A stretch of 64,000 bases of DNA from Fidelibacterota bacterium (lineage in GTDB: Bacteria > Fidelibacterota > UBA8477 > JABMPR01). The notes below the pieces were generated by a model that searched no databases, was not told the origin of the DNA, and was given only the letters and a program-made list of their open reading frames with translations. Every line of letters starts with the position of its first letter. Positions within the stretch are counted from its first letter, which is position 1. Positions 28,373 through 39,300 of the stretch are shown here, piece after piece. The translations under genes and the position numbers were made by a program. Where the stretch lies: NCBI GenBank assembly GCA_016844945.1, contig JAERTJ010000198.1, positions 19,884 through 83,883 of the forward strand, read 5' to 3'.

Positions 28373-30802
28373 ATGTGGTTAAGTTATATAAAAATCGCCT
28401 TTCGATCTTTGATCAAGCAGCGATTATATGCCTTTATTAATATTGCAGGACTGGCAATTGGTGTCACGACCTGTATTCTCATACTGATGTTTGTCCGCTA
28501 TGAGCAGAGTTATGACCGATTTCACATCAATGCAGATGATATTTATCGATTGAACATTGATGGGAAACTGGGTGAGAATGAATTCAAAATGACGTATTCG
28601 TCCTCAGTGGTGGGTCCAACCATGCTGGAAGAATTCCCTGAGGTGATCAATTACACTCGCATTCGAAATACGGGGTTCCCTGTGTTACGATATGAGGATA
28701 AGGTCTTTTCTGAAGAGCACTGGTGGCAGGCAGATTCTACAATTTTCGATGTACTTTCGATTCCAATGGTTTTGGGAGACCCCAAGACGGCTCTGAGCCA
28801 ACCCTTTTCTGTGGTGATAACAGAACGTATGGCGAATAAGTATTTTGGGGATGAGGATCCCCTGGGTAAGACCTTCAATTCAGACAACCGCTCGGACTGG
28901 ACGGTAACAGGTGTCGTGGAGGAATTGCCTCATAATTCACACTGGCATTTTGACTTCCTGGGTGCCATGTCAACCTACGGCGATTCCCGGAACACCATGT
29001 GGCTGAATAATAACTTTCAGACCTACTTGCAGCTCACACCTGGATTCGATCCTGCAGAATTGGAATCTAAATTTGCAGCGCTCATCCGGAAGAATGTTGG
29101 ACCTGAAGTTCAACAGTTTCTGGGAATATCCTTTGATCAGTTAAAGGAGCGAGGGGATAATTATGCATTTTTCCTCACACCTCTGGTCGACATCCACCTG
29201 TATTCACACTTAAATGGAGAAGTGGAGGTCAATGGGGATGGACAGACCGTAACGATCTTCGCCTATATCGCCATCTTTATTCTATTGCTAGCCTGTATCA
29301 ACTATATGAATCTTTCAACAGCCAGATCCATGAGCAGAGCAAGAGAGATTGGGATCCGTAAAACGTTAGGTTCAAAACGGGGTCAAATCATCGTCCAATT
29401 CTTAGCGGAATCTATCTTTGTGACATTGATTGCCTTCACGCTGGCATTGTTCCTGGTTCAATTAAGTGTGGGTTGGTTTGCCCAACTTCTGGACACACCC
29501 CTGAACCTCAGTCTCGCGGATCTGCCTTTGATTTACATGTGGGCAATCCCCGTCGGTCTCATTGCAGGTAGTTATCCGGCTTTTCTTCTTTCTTCATTCA
29601 ACCCAGTCAAAGTATTGAAGGGTGATCGATCATCTGGTAAAGGTGGGAACTGGTTGAGAAACAGTCTGGTTATTTTCCAGTTCGCTGTATCGGTCACCCT
29701 TCTTATTGGAACAACGATTATTCATGAACAACTGAACTTCCTTAAAACCAAAGATCTTGGATTAAACCCTGAAAATCTCCTGGTGGTTAAAAAGACCGAT
29801 GACATTGGTCGCACCATCCAGGGGTTTAAAGCTGGGCTCCGAGAAGGCAACGGCATCATCAAGGTCACAAATAGTACCGCCATTCCAGGAAATGATGATG
29901 GTCTTAATGGGAACGCTACTGGAATGATGGGAGAGAATGGTGAAGAAACACGTCTGGTAGCATCCTTTCTCGTCGACTACGATTATGCCGATGTATATGA
30001 TCTAAAATTGGCAGAAGGTAGATTCTTTTCAAGAGAATGGGGAACAGATACCTTAGCTGTTGTCCTAAATCAAGCCGCAGTTAAATCATTTGGTGTAGAA
30101 GACCCTCTAGGGAAAGACATCATTTCTTTTTTTGGTAATGGTAGAACATTGATGAAAATCATTGGGATTGTTGAGGATTATCATTTTGAGGAGCCTCAAA
30201 GAGAAATCCGTCCCATGGCTATGTATTTACTGGGTGATGGAACGGCTCGTCAAAGACCCAATTGGGGTAAATTCACTACGGTAAAGTATGATCCAAATTA
30301 TCTTGACCCAGTCCTGGCTCACATCGGAGCCACATGGAATCAACATGCAGGCGCACAGGCGCTAGAGTATGATCATTTTGATGATTATTATAGTCAACTC
30401 TACCGTGCTGAGCAGCAGGCAGCAAACATTGTTCTGCTTTTTGCAGGTCTGGCAATCTTTATTGCCTGTCTGGGCTTATTGGGATTGGCATCATTTAATG
30501 CAGAAAGGCGAACTAAAGAAATCGGTATACGCAAAGTCTTGGGAGCCTCTGTAGCCAATATTCTTATGCTGCTTTCGAAGGACACCTTGCGATTGATGCT
30601 GGTTTCAGTGGTGATCGCCATGCCTATTTCGTATTACGCCATGGGTTCCTGGTTATCGAACTTCGCCTATCGTATTGATCTGAGTGCCCTGGTATTCATT
30701 GGAGCCGCTCTGGTATCCATGCTTGTGGCTGTAATCACGGTCGCCTGGCAATCCTATCATGCGGCGGTTGCCAATCCTGTCAAATCCTTGCGTTACGAAT
30801 AA
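28373..30802 (+). CDS. MacB/FtsX-type ABC transporter permease (double-unit)
   Basis: The 809-residue protein is built of two MacB-PCD/FtsX units, the usual form in FCB bacteria. The first unit has a helix at about 21-43 (FINIAGLAIGVTTCILILMF), a periplasmic domain (~45-275) and three helices (~290-420) with the FtsX motif ARSMSRAREIGIRKTLGSKR. The second unit starts near 430 (NSLVIFQFAVSVTLLIGT) with a second periplasmic domain and closing helices with AERRTKEIGIRKVLGAS. AAGGAG precedes ATG. With the adaptor and ATPase it should move a substrate (lipoprotein, peptide, siderophore or toxic compound) from periplasm to outside; the substrate is unknown. A strong terminator follows. Confidence 0.9.
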   Translation: MWLSYIKIAFRSLIKQRLYAFINIAGLAIGVTTCILILMFVRYEQSYDRFHINADDIYRLNIDGKLGENEFKMTYSSSVVGPTMLEEFPEVINYTRIRNTGFPVLRYEDKVFSEEHWWQADSTIFDVLSIPMVLGDPKTALSQPFSVVITERMANKYFGDEDPLGKTFNSDNRSDWTVTGVVEELPHNSHWHFDFLGAMSTYGDSRNTMWLNNNFQTYLQLTPGFDPAELESKFAALIRKNVGPEVQQFLGISFDQLKERGDNYAFFLTPLVDIHLYSHLNGEVEVNGDGQTVTIFAYIAIFILLLACINYMNLSTARSMSRAREIGIRKTLGSKRGQIIVQFLAESIFVTLIAFTLALFLVQLSVGWFAQLLDTPLNLSLADLPLIYMWAIPVGLIAGSYPAFLLSSFNPVKVLKGDRSSGKGGNWLRNSLVIFQFAVSVTLLIGTTIIHEQLNFLKTKDLGLNPENLLVVKKTDDIGRTIQGFKAGLREGNGIIKVTNSTAIPGNDDGLNGNATGMMGENGEETRLVASFLVDYDYADVYDLKLAEGRFFSREWGTDTLAVVLNQAAVKSFGVEDPLGKDIISFFGNGRTLMKIIGIVEDYHFEEPQREIRPMAMYLLGDGTARQRPNWGKFTTVKYDPNYLDPVLAHIGATWNQHAGAQALEYDHFDDYYSQLYRAEQQAANIVLLFAGLAIFIACLGLLGLASFNAERRTKEIGIRKVLGASVANILMLLSKDTLRLMLVSVVIAMPISYYAMGSWLSNFAYRIDLSALVFIGAALVSMLVAVITVAWQSYHAAVANPVKSLRYE

Positions 30803-30825
30803 CACAAGACTGAAATAACCTGCGT

Positions 30826-30860
30826 AATCCCCTCATCATGCAAGTGGTGGGGGGATTTTT
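30826..30860 (+). terminator. Rho-independent terminator of the export operon
   Basis: AATCCCCTCATCA (30826-30838) pairs imperfectly with TGGTGGGGGGATT (30845-30857) across a 6-base loop, followed by TTTTATTTTC and further T-runs. It sits 23 bases after the permease stop. Confidence 0.88.
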
Positions 30861-31389
30861 ATTTTCTTTTTTTCTAATCCAGTTTGGAAAAATCGCACTC
30901 CTACCTTCAATTGAATATTCCAACTCATAAGGATCTTCTTTTTGAGGAAATTACCGAGTCATTCTGGAAAATATCAACTTATTGTTGCTAATAACAAACC
31001 AGGTATAAATGGAAATAAATGCCATAAGTGGAATATTAACAATATTGAAAATTTCAACACATCTCATGTACAATGAATTGATCAAACCGATCTGTTCCTG
31101 ATATAATCGTTTAGCAATCTCCAAAGAAAACTGTCTTTGTAAAGATTTAGTAAAGGTGACAAAACCTTGATATTGAATTATTCTTGTCCATAAGATTTGA
31201 TGAAAACTGTTTTTTGGACCTGACCATGATTTCAATGTTTGCATGGAACCTGATATCGTCCATCAACTTCTGAAATCCACGACCCTGGGAGATGTAATTA
31301 GATATTTCAACTCGGGAGGATCGACAACCCAGAATGTTTTTCATCACCTGCAATTTCAGTTTGTAAACCGTAAGAGGGGAGCTTTAACC
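30861..31389 (+). other. Gene-free interval before the surface-protein region
   Basis: About 530 bases between the terminator and the first tail-fibre-like gene. A minus-strand frame (97 codons, 30951-31244) and the upstream extension of the downstream frame to 31243 cover part of it, but neither has a good ribosome site. It probably carries the promoter and leader of the gene at 31390. No clear hairpin or RNA gene was seen. Confidence 0.5.
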
Positions 31390-33234
31390 ATGTCCAGAAT
31401 TAAAACTTTGCTTTGCCTGATAGTGTTTGTTGTGTTGGGGCAAACAATATTGGCTCAAACAATATCGCTGCAAGGAGTCTTGAGAGATCCGCTTGGGCGA
31501 ACAGTTCAAGATGACTATTACAAATTAACATTTGCGATTTATGAATCTCCTGAGGGAGGGGATAGTTTATGGTCAGAGACCTATGAGGGATTGCAAGTGA
31601 ATCATGGTGTGTATGCTGTCGAATTAGGATCAATGCATTCCATGAGTGGTCTCACTTTTGGCGTTCAATATTACGTTGGGATCTCAGTTCAAGATGGTCA
31701 GGAGCTAGAACCACGACTCAAACTCACCAATGCACCTGCAGCCATGGCTGTTTTAGGCGTGGATAACATATTTCCTTCTTCGGGGAACATTGGAGTGGGG
31801 ACCCAAACACCAGAAGCTGGATTGCATATTTTGCCAACTGCGAATGCCAGCGGTGACCAGGACCTGTTACTAATTGCAAATGATGATTCTGACACCGTTA
31901 GAGTTGATTCCAGAGGCGACATGCACTTAACGGGGGCTATCAAATTCTCAGATAATTCAATATTGAACACCGCCCAGGGAGGTTCAGCATCAGCTCTATC
32001 AGCACCTGATGGTGTAATTGCAGAAATTGATAATAATAATGATGGGGTTGGTAACTTTGTGGTCACCAGGAATAGCGAAACAATCGCAACTCTTTCCAAT
32101 AACGGGAAACTAGGACTTGGGATTGCCACACCAAGATCTGGTTTTCATGGTAAACTCTTAAAAGGGATAGGCGGTAACCATGACTACATCGGTGCAACTT
32201 TCCAATTTATGGATGATGCTTCACCAAGCCAAAATGGAATGTTGTTGGCTGGCGATAACGCCCAGGACGATGTCTGGTTAGCGTTGCGGGCAACCCCTTT
32301 TGAAACAGAACAATGGATGTTAGGTGCGCGCTTTTTTACGGACGATAAGTTTCACATTGGTTTTGGAGATCGCGGAACCACAATGAGCTATCCAGCTGGT
32401 ACTGGTTCAAAATTTTCCATCGATACAACAGGTCATATAGAGATTCCCGGAAACTTATCTGTGAATGAATTTATCAACTCACCTGCGCTGAAATCAGTTG
32501 GAAATCTTATTCTCCAGGCGGATTCCGACGATTCCGGATCAGGTCATATCAGATTTAAGAATGGTGAGACCACGAGCTTACTCATTGCCCATGATGGAAC
32601 GCTGAACAATCAGGGAAACTTTGTCATTAACGCTGATAGTGACAATGATGGTAACGGTGAAATTCAGTTTGAGAGTGGCTATGCTACATCACTGACAATT
32701 TCCAATAATGGGGACGTTTATGCCAGAGGTGAAGTTGCTATGGATGGCAACCTGCAAGTTAATGGTGCTGGAACCGTCGAGGGCGCTCTGGAAGCAGCCG
32801 CCCTTACCACCAATAGTTTTAATATTTCAGGTGATGTTAAAACCACCAATAACGGTGGTTCCTCCTGGCTTAAACCCTTCAGGTTCAAGCGATATGGGAT
32901 GGGAGATGGCGAATTCATAACTGCATGGTCAGCATATCCGACCAGTTATACAGAGCAAGCCTTTGTGATCAATACAGGAGAATCAGCTACTGATTGGATT
33001 GCAGCAGTAACTGGATTTGAATCTGGATATGGAGATATTGAAGAAACTGGCAAGCAGTTTCTGTATCAGGTGAGTGCATACATCGAAAATAACACATGGA
33101 AAATTAAGTGCCAGGCTCCTACTGAAAGCGGTGCCGGCGACGGACCGAACTGGGCCATCTATGTCATGTTTGTAAGTAAAAAGTTTGGTGATATGGAAGC
33201 GGATTACGGCTTGGAGGCATATCCGCCAGAATAA
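31390..33234 (+). CDS. Tail-fibre-like/adhesin-type secreted protein (copy 1 of gene pair)
   Basis: I place the start at ATG 31390 (614 residues), which has GAGGGGAG upstream and yields a signal peptide ending ILAQ; the frame opens back to 31243 but that extension is not protein-like. The N-terminal domain (~24-130: SLQGVLRD, WSETYEGLQVNHGVYAVELG, LEPRLKLTNAPAAMAVLG) is the beta-domain that begins many FCB tail-fibre-domain proteins. A long repetitive beta-rich shaft follows (GNIGVGTQTPEAGLHI, LGLGIATPRSGFHG, LQADSDDSGSGHIRFKNGE). The C-terminal ~110 residues are a compact head. It has no T9SS tail. It pairs with the giant gene 144 bases downstream; likely a trimeric surface fibre (inference). 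Confidence 0.72.
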   Translation: MSRIKTLLCLIVFVVLGQTILAQTISLQGVLRDPLGRTVQDDYYKLTFAIYESPEGGDSLWSETYEGLQVNHGVYAVELGSMHSMSGLTFGVQYYVGISVQDGQELEPRLKLTNAPAAMAVLGVDNIFPSSGNIGVGTQTPEAGLHILPTANASGDQDLLLIANDDSDTVRVDSRGDMHLTGAIKFSDNSILNTAQGGSASALSAPDGVIAEIDNNNDGVGNFVVTRNSETIATLSNNGKLGLGIATPRSGFHGKLLKGIGGNHDYIGATFQFMDDASPSQNGMLLAGDNAQDDVWLALRATPFETEQWMLGARFFTDDKFHIGFGDRGTTMSYPAGTGSKFSIDTTGHIEIPGNLSVNEFINSPALKSVGNLILQADSDDSGSGHIRFKNGETTSLLIAHDGTLNNQGNFVINADSDNDGNGEIQFESGYATSLTISNNGDVYARGEVAMDGNLQVNGAGTVEGALEAAALTTNSFNISGDVKTTNNGGSSWLKPFRFKRYGMGDGEFITAWSAYPTSYTEQAFVINTGESATDWIAAVTGFESGYGDIEETGKQFLYQVSAYIENNTWKIKCQAPTESGAGDGPNWAIYVMFVSKKFGDMEADYGLEAYPPE

Positions 33235-33378
33235 GGGTAGCATGGAAGGATCGGAGTCGAAAGCTAATAAATGAAATTAATCGCAAAAAATGCAATCACT
33301 GGATCATTTGATCACCTGTTGAAGTACCGATCCCAAATGTGATTTATTTAAACTGCATAAACGAGAAGAGCAAGAATC

Positions 33379-36300
33379 ATGAAACATTTCAAACATAGAT
33401 CTTTTTTCTTCCTTATACTGGGTCTGATCCCCGGTCTGGCACTGACCCAGCTGTGTGAACCCATCTATAGCGTTCATAAACAGACCAGAACCTATGCCCC
33501 TGAGGGGCAAATGACCAGTACTCTATATAATACAATAACCATTGTAGGACAGCCCTTGATCACATCAACCAGTACGAACTATTCTCAATACAGCACAACT
33601 GTTGGTTTTTTTGCTGATTACCTGACTGAGCCGAAAGCCCCGCTGGTGAGAGCCTCAGATGGTGATTATCAGGATAAAATCTACCTGGAATGGGATATCG
33701 AAGGGGATCGTACCGGACCTCCAATCACCAGCAATCAGGTGACCGTATATAGAAATGGTCAAACCTTGACAACTCTCCCAATATCCCAAACAGATTATCA
33801 GGATTTTAATGTTTTCCCAGGAATGTCCTACAACTATGGCGTGTCTGTGGAAAATGAAATGGGGGAAAGTCAAATTGATGATGATGCTGGGTTTCTGAAT
33901 CCCAATGGGATGATCACCGGTCATATTGAAACGCCATCAGGCAACCCAGTTCCTGAAACAAAGGTTATGTTGACTCCAAACCTGGGCCGATCAGCATATT
34001 TCGAGAGATCTCAGCGGAGCTACGTCTATTGGTTTGACGATACCCTGAATACGCACCGACAATTCGAAGGTTTGGAACAAGATTACACCATCGAGACTTG
34101 GTTTCGTAGCAATGAGATTAGGAAACAAGTCCTTTTTGCTGCCGTAGACTCGGCTAGCATTAATCATTATATCACCCTTCGAATCACTCCAGAAGGGACT
34201 ATTAAATGGATTCATCAACCCATAGCAGGTGAAAACCCTACAACCATAACCACTTCTGATTCATATGTTGGACCAGGCCAGGACTGGCATCATCTAGCGG
34301 TGGTCTATGAAGATTCTACTCATTCCATGAGAATGTATATCGATGGATTCCTGGTGGGTGAGGAGATGACAAGTGCAGGTATCGCGGATAAGGTCGAAAT
34401 TGTGCTGGGTAAGAAGGGCCCCAGAGAACCCATCTATTATCTGAGCGGTCGCCTGGATGATTTTCGCATCTGGAGTCTTCCACGTAGCTGGGATGACCTC
34501 CGTAATATGATGGATATTACCCTTTCTGGTGATGAGGAAGGATTGGTCGCTTACTGGAAATTTGATGAGGCTGATGGAGAGACTGTTTTTGACTTGACCT
34601 CTAGCAATCTGGACGGTGCTACATGCAATATGGAACGAGATAATTTTCGAGCTCCAGTTTATCTGGGAGCCATCAGCAATGACGATGGTAACTATGTCAT
34701 TCAAGGTATCTATTATGATGAAGGGAAATCTTTCAATGTTACACCAAGTTTGGCATCACCCATAGGTCGTTCTCTGAGATTTGATGGCCTAGACGATTAT
34801 ATTCAGTTTTCAAATGAGGTTGTTGATTTGAGCTCCTCTTTCACAATTGAAGGATGGCTGAAAACTGAATCCCAATCCAATCTTTCTATTTTAACTGCTG
34901 TTGACCCTGTGGATTATGCTCATCAACTCTCAATCGGGATCACAGATGGAAATCTCCGCGTGTCGCATTTTACAAGATTGCTCACAACTGATTTGCCAGA
35001 TAATGAAAAACTAAACGATAATTTATGGCACCATTTTGCAGTGACATCGGACAGTGAACGATATAGGATATATCTTGATGGCGTAGATAAGGGATCACGA
35101 GGTATTTTAGAAAACACCCAAGAATCATCAGAGCTTAGCATTGCAAAAGTATCAGAACAACAGGGTAGTAATTACTATCTGGGAAACTTGGATGAATTTC
35201 GTTTCTGGAACACCAATCGATCAGTAGATGAGATTAACGGTACGATGAATCAGGTTCTCGACGGGGACGAGGAAGGACTTGAAAATTACTGGCGTTTCAA
35301 TGATGGGAAGGACAATCTCGTTTCCGATGCCACAGGTCGAATGACTGGAACAATCGTCGGATCTTTAAATTCAGATATCAACGAGATGTGGAGCAAAGAT
35401 ATACCATTAAATGAGTATTTCCACCACACCTACGAGCCTGAGAGTCGAGCGGTTGCATTAAATAGTAGCAATACTGCCGTTAATGCAGTCGACTTTACTG
35501 ATAACTCAATGATTCCGGTCAGTGGGTACGTCCGCTACGCAAATTCTTCTTGTTTTCAGGAAGGGGTTGAAATCCTGCTGAACGGGGAGCACTTAATTCC
35601 ACCTCCTTACACAGATGGTACAGGCAAGTTCGTTCTGGATCTTGAACCAGGCAGAATTGGAGACGTCATTAGTTGTTCGTTTGAGGATCATGAATTCGGT
35701 CCACCGAGAATTGAATTACCAATGATTGTCCAACCGATTTCAAATCTTTTTTTCGATGATTTGAAAACCTTTGACTTAACGGGAGTTGTCGCGGGTGGAA
35801 CCTGCAAATATGGGCTTTACTCGAGTGGAGATTCTATTTCAATCACTCTGGAATCTGTGGATGGATGCTTTAAAAAGACTATTGTTCCAGATACGACAAA
35901 TGGTGAATACGAATTTTCCGATTTACCCCCAACTATCTACAACATATCTGTGTATCATTCAGACCTCGACATCGTATTTGAGGCTGATACTGTTTCACTG
36001 GAATCAAGTAATCGAACAAAAGATTTTATCTATCACTCTCCTTTGCAAATAGAATTTACTGGGCTGCCGCAAACGGAAGTCGAGAGCGATGATTATCCTC
36101 TCGTTTTGAGCCAGGGGAGTTTCTATACGGCATTTTTCGAGGTCTTTGAAGCCTATGGATCCAACCATTGCTTGATTGATACTTTTCATCTGGATATCAC
36201 TGACAATATTTCCGATACCAGTTATTCAGCAAATTTAGCTGGGTCTGAACCTGGATGGATTCAATTTACTGGAAATCAGGTTAATCTCCTGAGCGGAGGT

Positions 36301-39300
36301 GACTATCCCTTCCAGAATAGCCTTGAAATTACAGCCACAGATACCTCAGGACGAAACTCATCTGCAACCTTCTGGGCATTGATTATGGGAGATCAAATCA
36401 TCCCGGGAGTGAATTTTTCAACCACCACCTCAAAGGTTCCATGGTATGTATTGCGCGTACCTCCTGGTGATGGAAGTTCGACCAGCTTGAGTTCAGATCA
36501 GACCATTTGTTACACCAGTAATATCTCCTACTCCATTGATCATGCAGGTCATTCTAACAATACGCTACATACAGGAACTCAACAACACATACTGAGCGCA
36601 GCAGGAATCGGTGTCCAGATAGGAACAATTACAGATATTGGCTTTACAGTTGACATTGGAGCGAATTTCTCGTGGAATCGCACAAATGTTGACATTGATG
36701 AGACCTGCGACTGTCTGACTACCTCTGAGGGATATGAAACCTCAAGTGATGGTTTGAGCAGTGACGAGGCTACTGTTTTTATCGGAGGGGGATATACGGT
36801 AGACCTGGGGATGGCTCGCAATCTCTCCGTTGACTCGAATGGAGCAGCGGTTATTGAAGAAGTTATCACGATGAATACCACTGGCGTCCATTCAACCTAC
36901 ATTCACAATAAGTATGAAATTGTAAATGTACTAATGCCTACGTTGTTAGATTTGTTTGAGGATGGTGATAATCCCCAAGCACTTACAGACTATGAATATT
37001 GGCAGTATGTTCTTGATCTTGATTCGAGTGCCATCGCCAATGCAGAGTTTAATGATAGCTTGGTCCTCGGACCCGATGGAGAGGCCACGGGAAATATATC
37101 TTTTGGTGCAGGTTCATCCGTGGAATATAGCTACTCTACTGAAGCCACCAGTACAGTTGCTCATACGATGGAGTTTACCGATGCACAGGAATTTTTTCTG
37201 GAAACAGGATTTGATTTACTGGGTGCTGGTTGGACTCTCAATGTAGGCTATTCAAGGACTTCAACCGATGAAGAAACTCAAAGCAATGAAACAACAAAAT
37301 CCAGATCCATCGGATTCGTACTCGATGATGATGACCCAGGTGATGTGTTTGCATTGTCTGTAAAAAGTGATCCCACCTGGGGGATGCCGGTTTTTGAACT
37401 GAACGGAGGAGAGACTTCTTGTCCCTATGAATTAGGCACTTTCCGCCGACAGGTTGCGAATCTTTCTATGGTAGATAATTCATTAAGCAATATACCACCA
37501 GACGAACCGGCTGTATTCACTCTTTTACTGGGAAATGATAGCGATACAGGTGAATCTGACACATACACCTTGAGTGCAGTCAATGAATCAAATCCAGCCT
37601 CAGCACAGATTTATACCACGGAAAACCTTGCCAATGGTGTGGACTATACTCTGGAAGGAAACGAAAATCTGTCGGTTACTCTCCAGGTTTTCAGAGGTCC
37701 GGAGGTGTATGAATATGATGACCTGGTGCTGGATTTATCACCTGCATGCGGTGGAGATGATGAAACATCGAGTCAAGTCACTTTTTCAGTCCATTTTGAA
37801 GAACCTTGCTCAAAATCAAACATCGCTGATCCAGAGGACGGTCTGGTGGTGAATGGATCCGCAGTCGGCAATGAATTGCCAGTAATTATAAATGGATATA
37901 ATTATGACCCGCTTGACACATTCATGACCAGTCTTGAACTACAGTATAGACCGAGTTCGGGTGGAAATTGGTTTCGAGCTGATGTTGTATCAGTTGGTGA
38001 CATCAGTAATGATCAGGTGACTTTAAGTTTCAATCATGCACCTGAGATCATTTCAGATGGATACTGGGAACTTCGTTCACAAGCCAGGTGTTCCGGTGGA
38101 AAGTATCCTGGGACCTCAGAAACGATTACCATTCTCATCGATCGATCCGGCCCTCAAGTGTTGGGTTTACCTGAACCAGTTGACGGAATTCTGGAATCAA
38201 ATGATCTGATCCGTATCAACTTTGATGAAACGATTAACTGTGATGAGATAATCCAGGCTAATGGCGATATCAGACTGATTAATACAAGTAACAATAATGG
38301 AGTGGATTTTGAATATAGCTGTGGCGAAAATGCCATTATCATTGACCCCTCAGACCCGGATAGGTTTCTGGAAAATTTGATACTCAGAGCAGAAATAAAC
38401 AATTTGCAGGATATGTATGGAAACGTAATTGACGAGTCTATATCCTGGGAGTTCTTCGTGAATCGAAATCCCCTGGAGTGGTTGGGTTCAGATATTACCA
38501 ATATAGTGCTTGAAGTGGATGATAGCTTCTCGACAACGCGTCAAATAGTGAATAATGGCGGGTCCAACAGAAGTTGGAGTTTAATCGGGGGAAGGGTAGG
38601 TGATACTCCAAGTGGTGCACCTGAAGACCTACCAGACTGGTTGGAGGTATCTCCCATCGAAGGGATTCTGACTCCAGGGGCTGCTCAGGATATCACCATT
38701 TCCATGGTTGATGGTCTTAGTTATGGTCGAGATTCAACAACCCTTTATGCTGCTGGTACCATGGGAGATGAACCTCTGATAATAGATATTCGGAGATTGT
38801 GTCCAGAACCAGAATGGACATTTAATCCATCGGATTATCAATACTCCATGAATATTACAGCTAATTTGCTCATTGATGATGGTGTCCTGGATCCCGTCCT
38901 CTCAGTGGATGAGTTTGATCGCATTGGTGTGTTTGTGGGTAACGAATTGAGAGGAATAGCTGGCGTCACCTATATGGAGGACTTGTCAGAACTATCAAAC
39001 ATCCATCCCTACGAAATCTTCCTCACCATTTATAGCAATGTGAGTAGTGGAGAGGAACTATCCTTTAGAGTCTGGGATGCTTCTGAGTGTCGTGAATTAG
39101 GTTGGATTGAAGAATTCTATGTATTCAATGCGAATTCGGTTTATGGAAGTCCGACCAATCCTATGAATATTACGGCTACCAATAAAATCGTTTCAAATAT
39201 GGCTGTGTCAGACGGATGGTCGTGGATATCACTGAACCTTGAAGCAGATGATATGTCCACAAATGCAGTGACCCAGTTCATGCAATTGAGCAATAATGAT

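Noticed and set aside
30951..31244. 97-codon minus-strand frame with one hydrophobic stretch
   Set aside because: AT-rich chance frame; weak ribosome site, low-complexity composition and no recognisable family.
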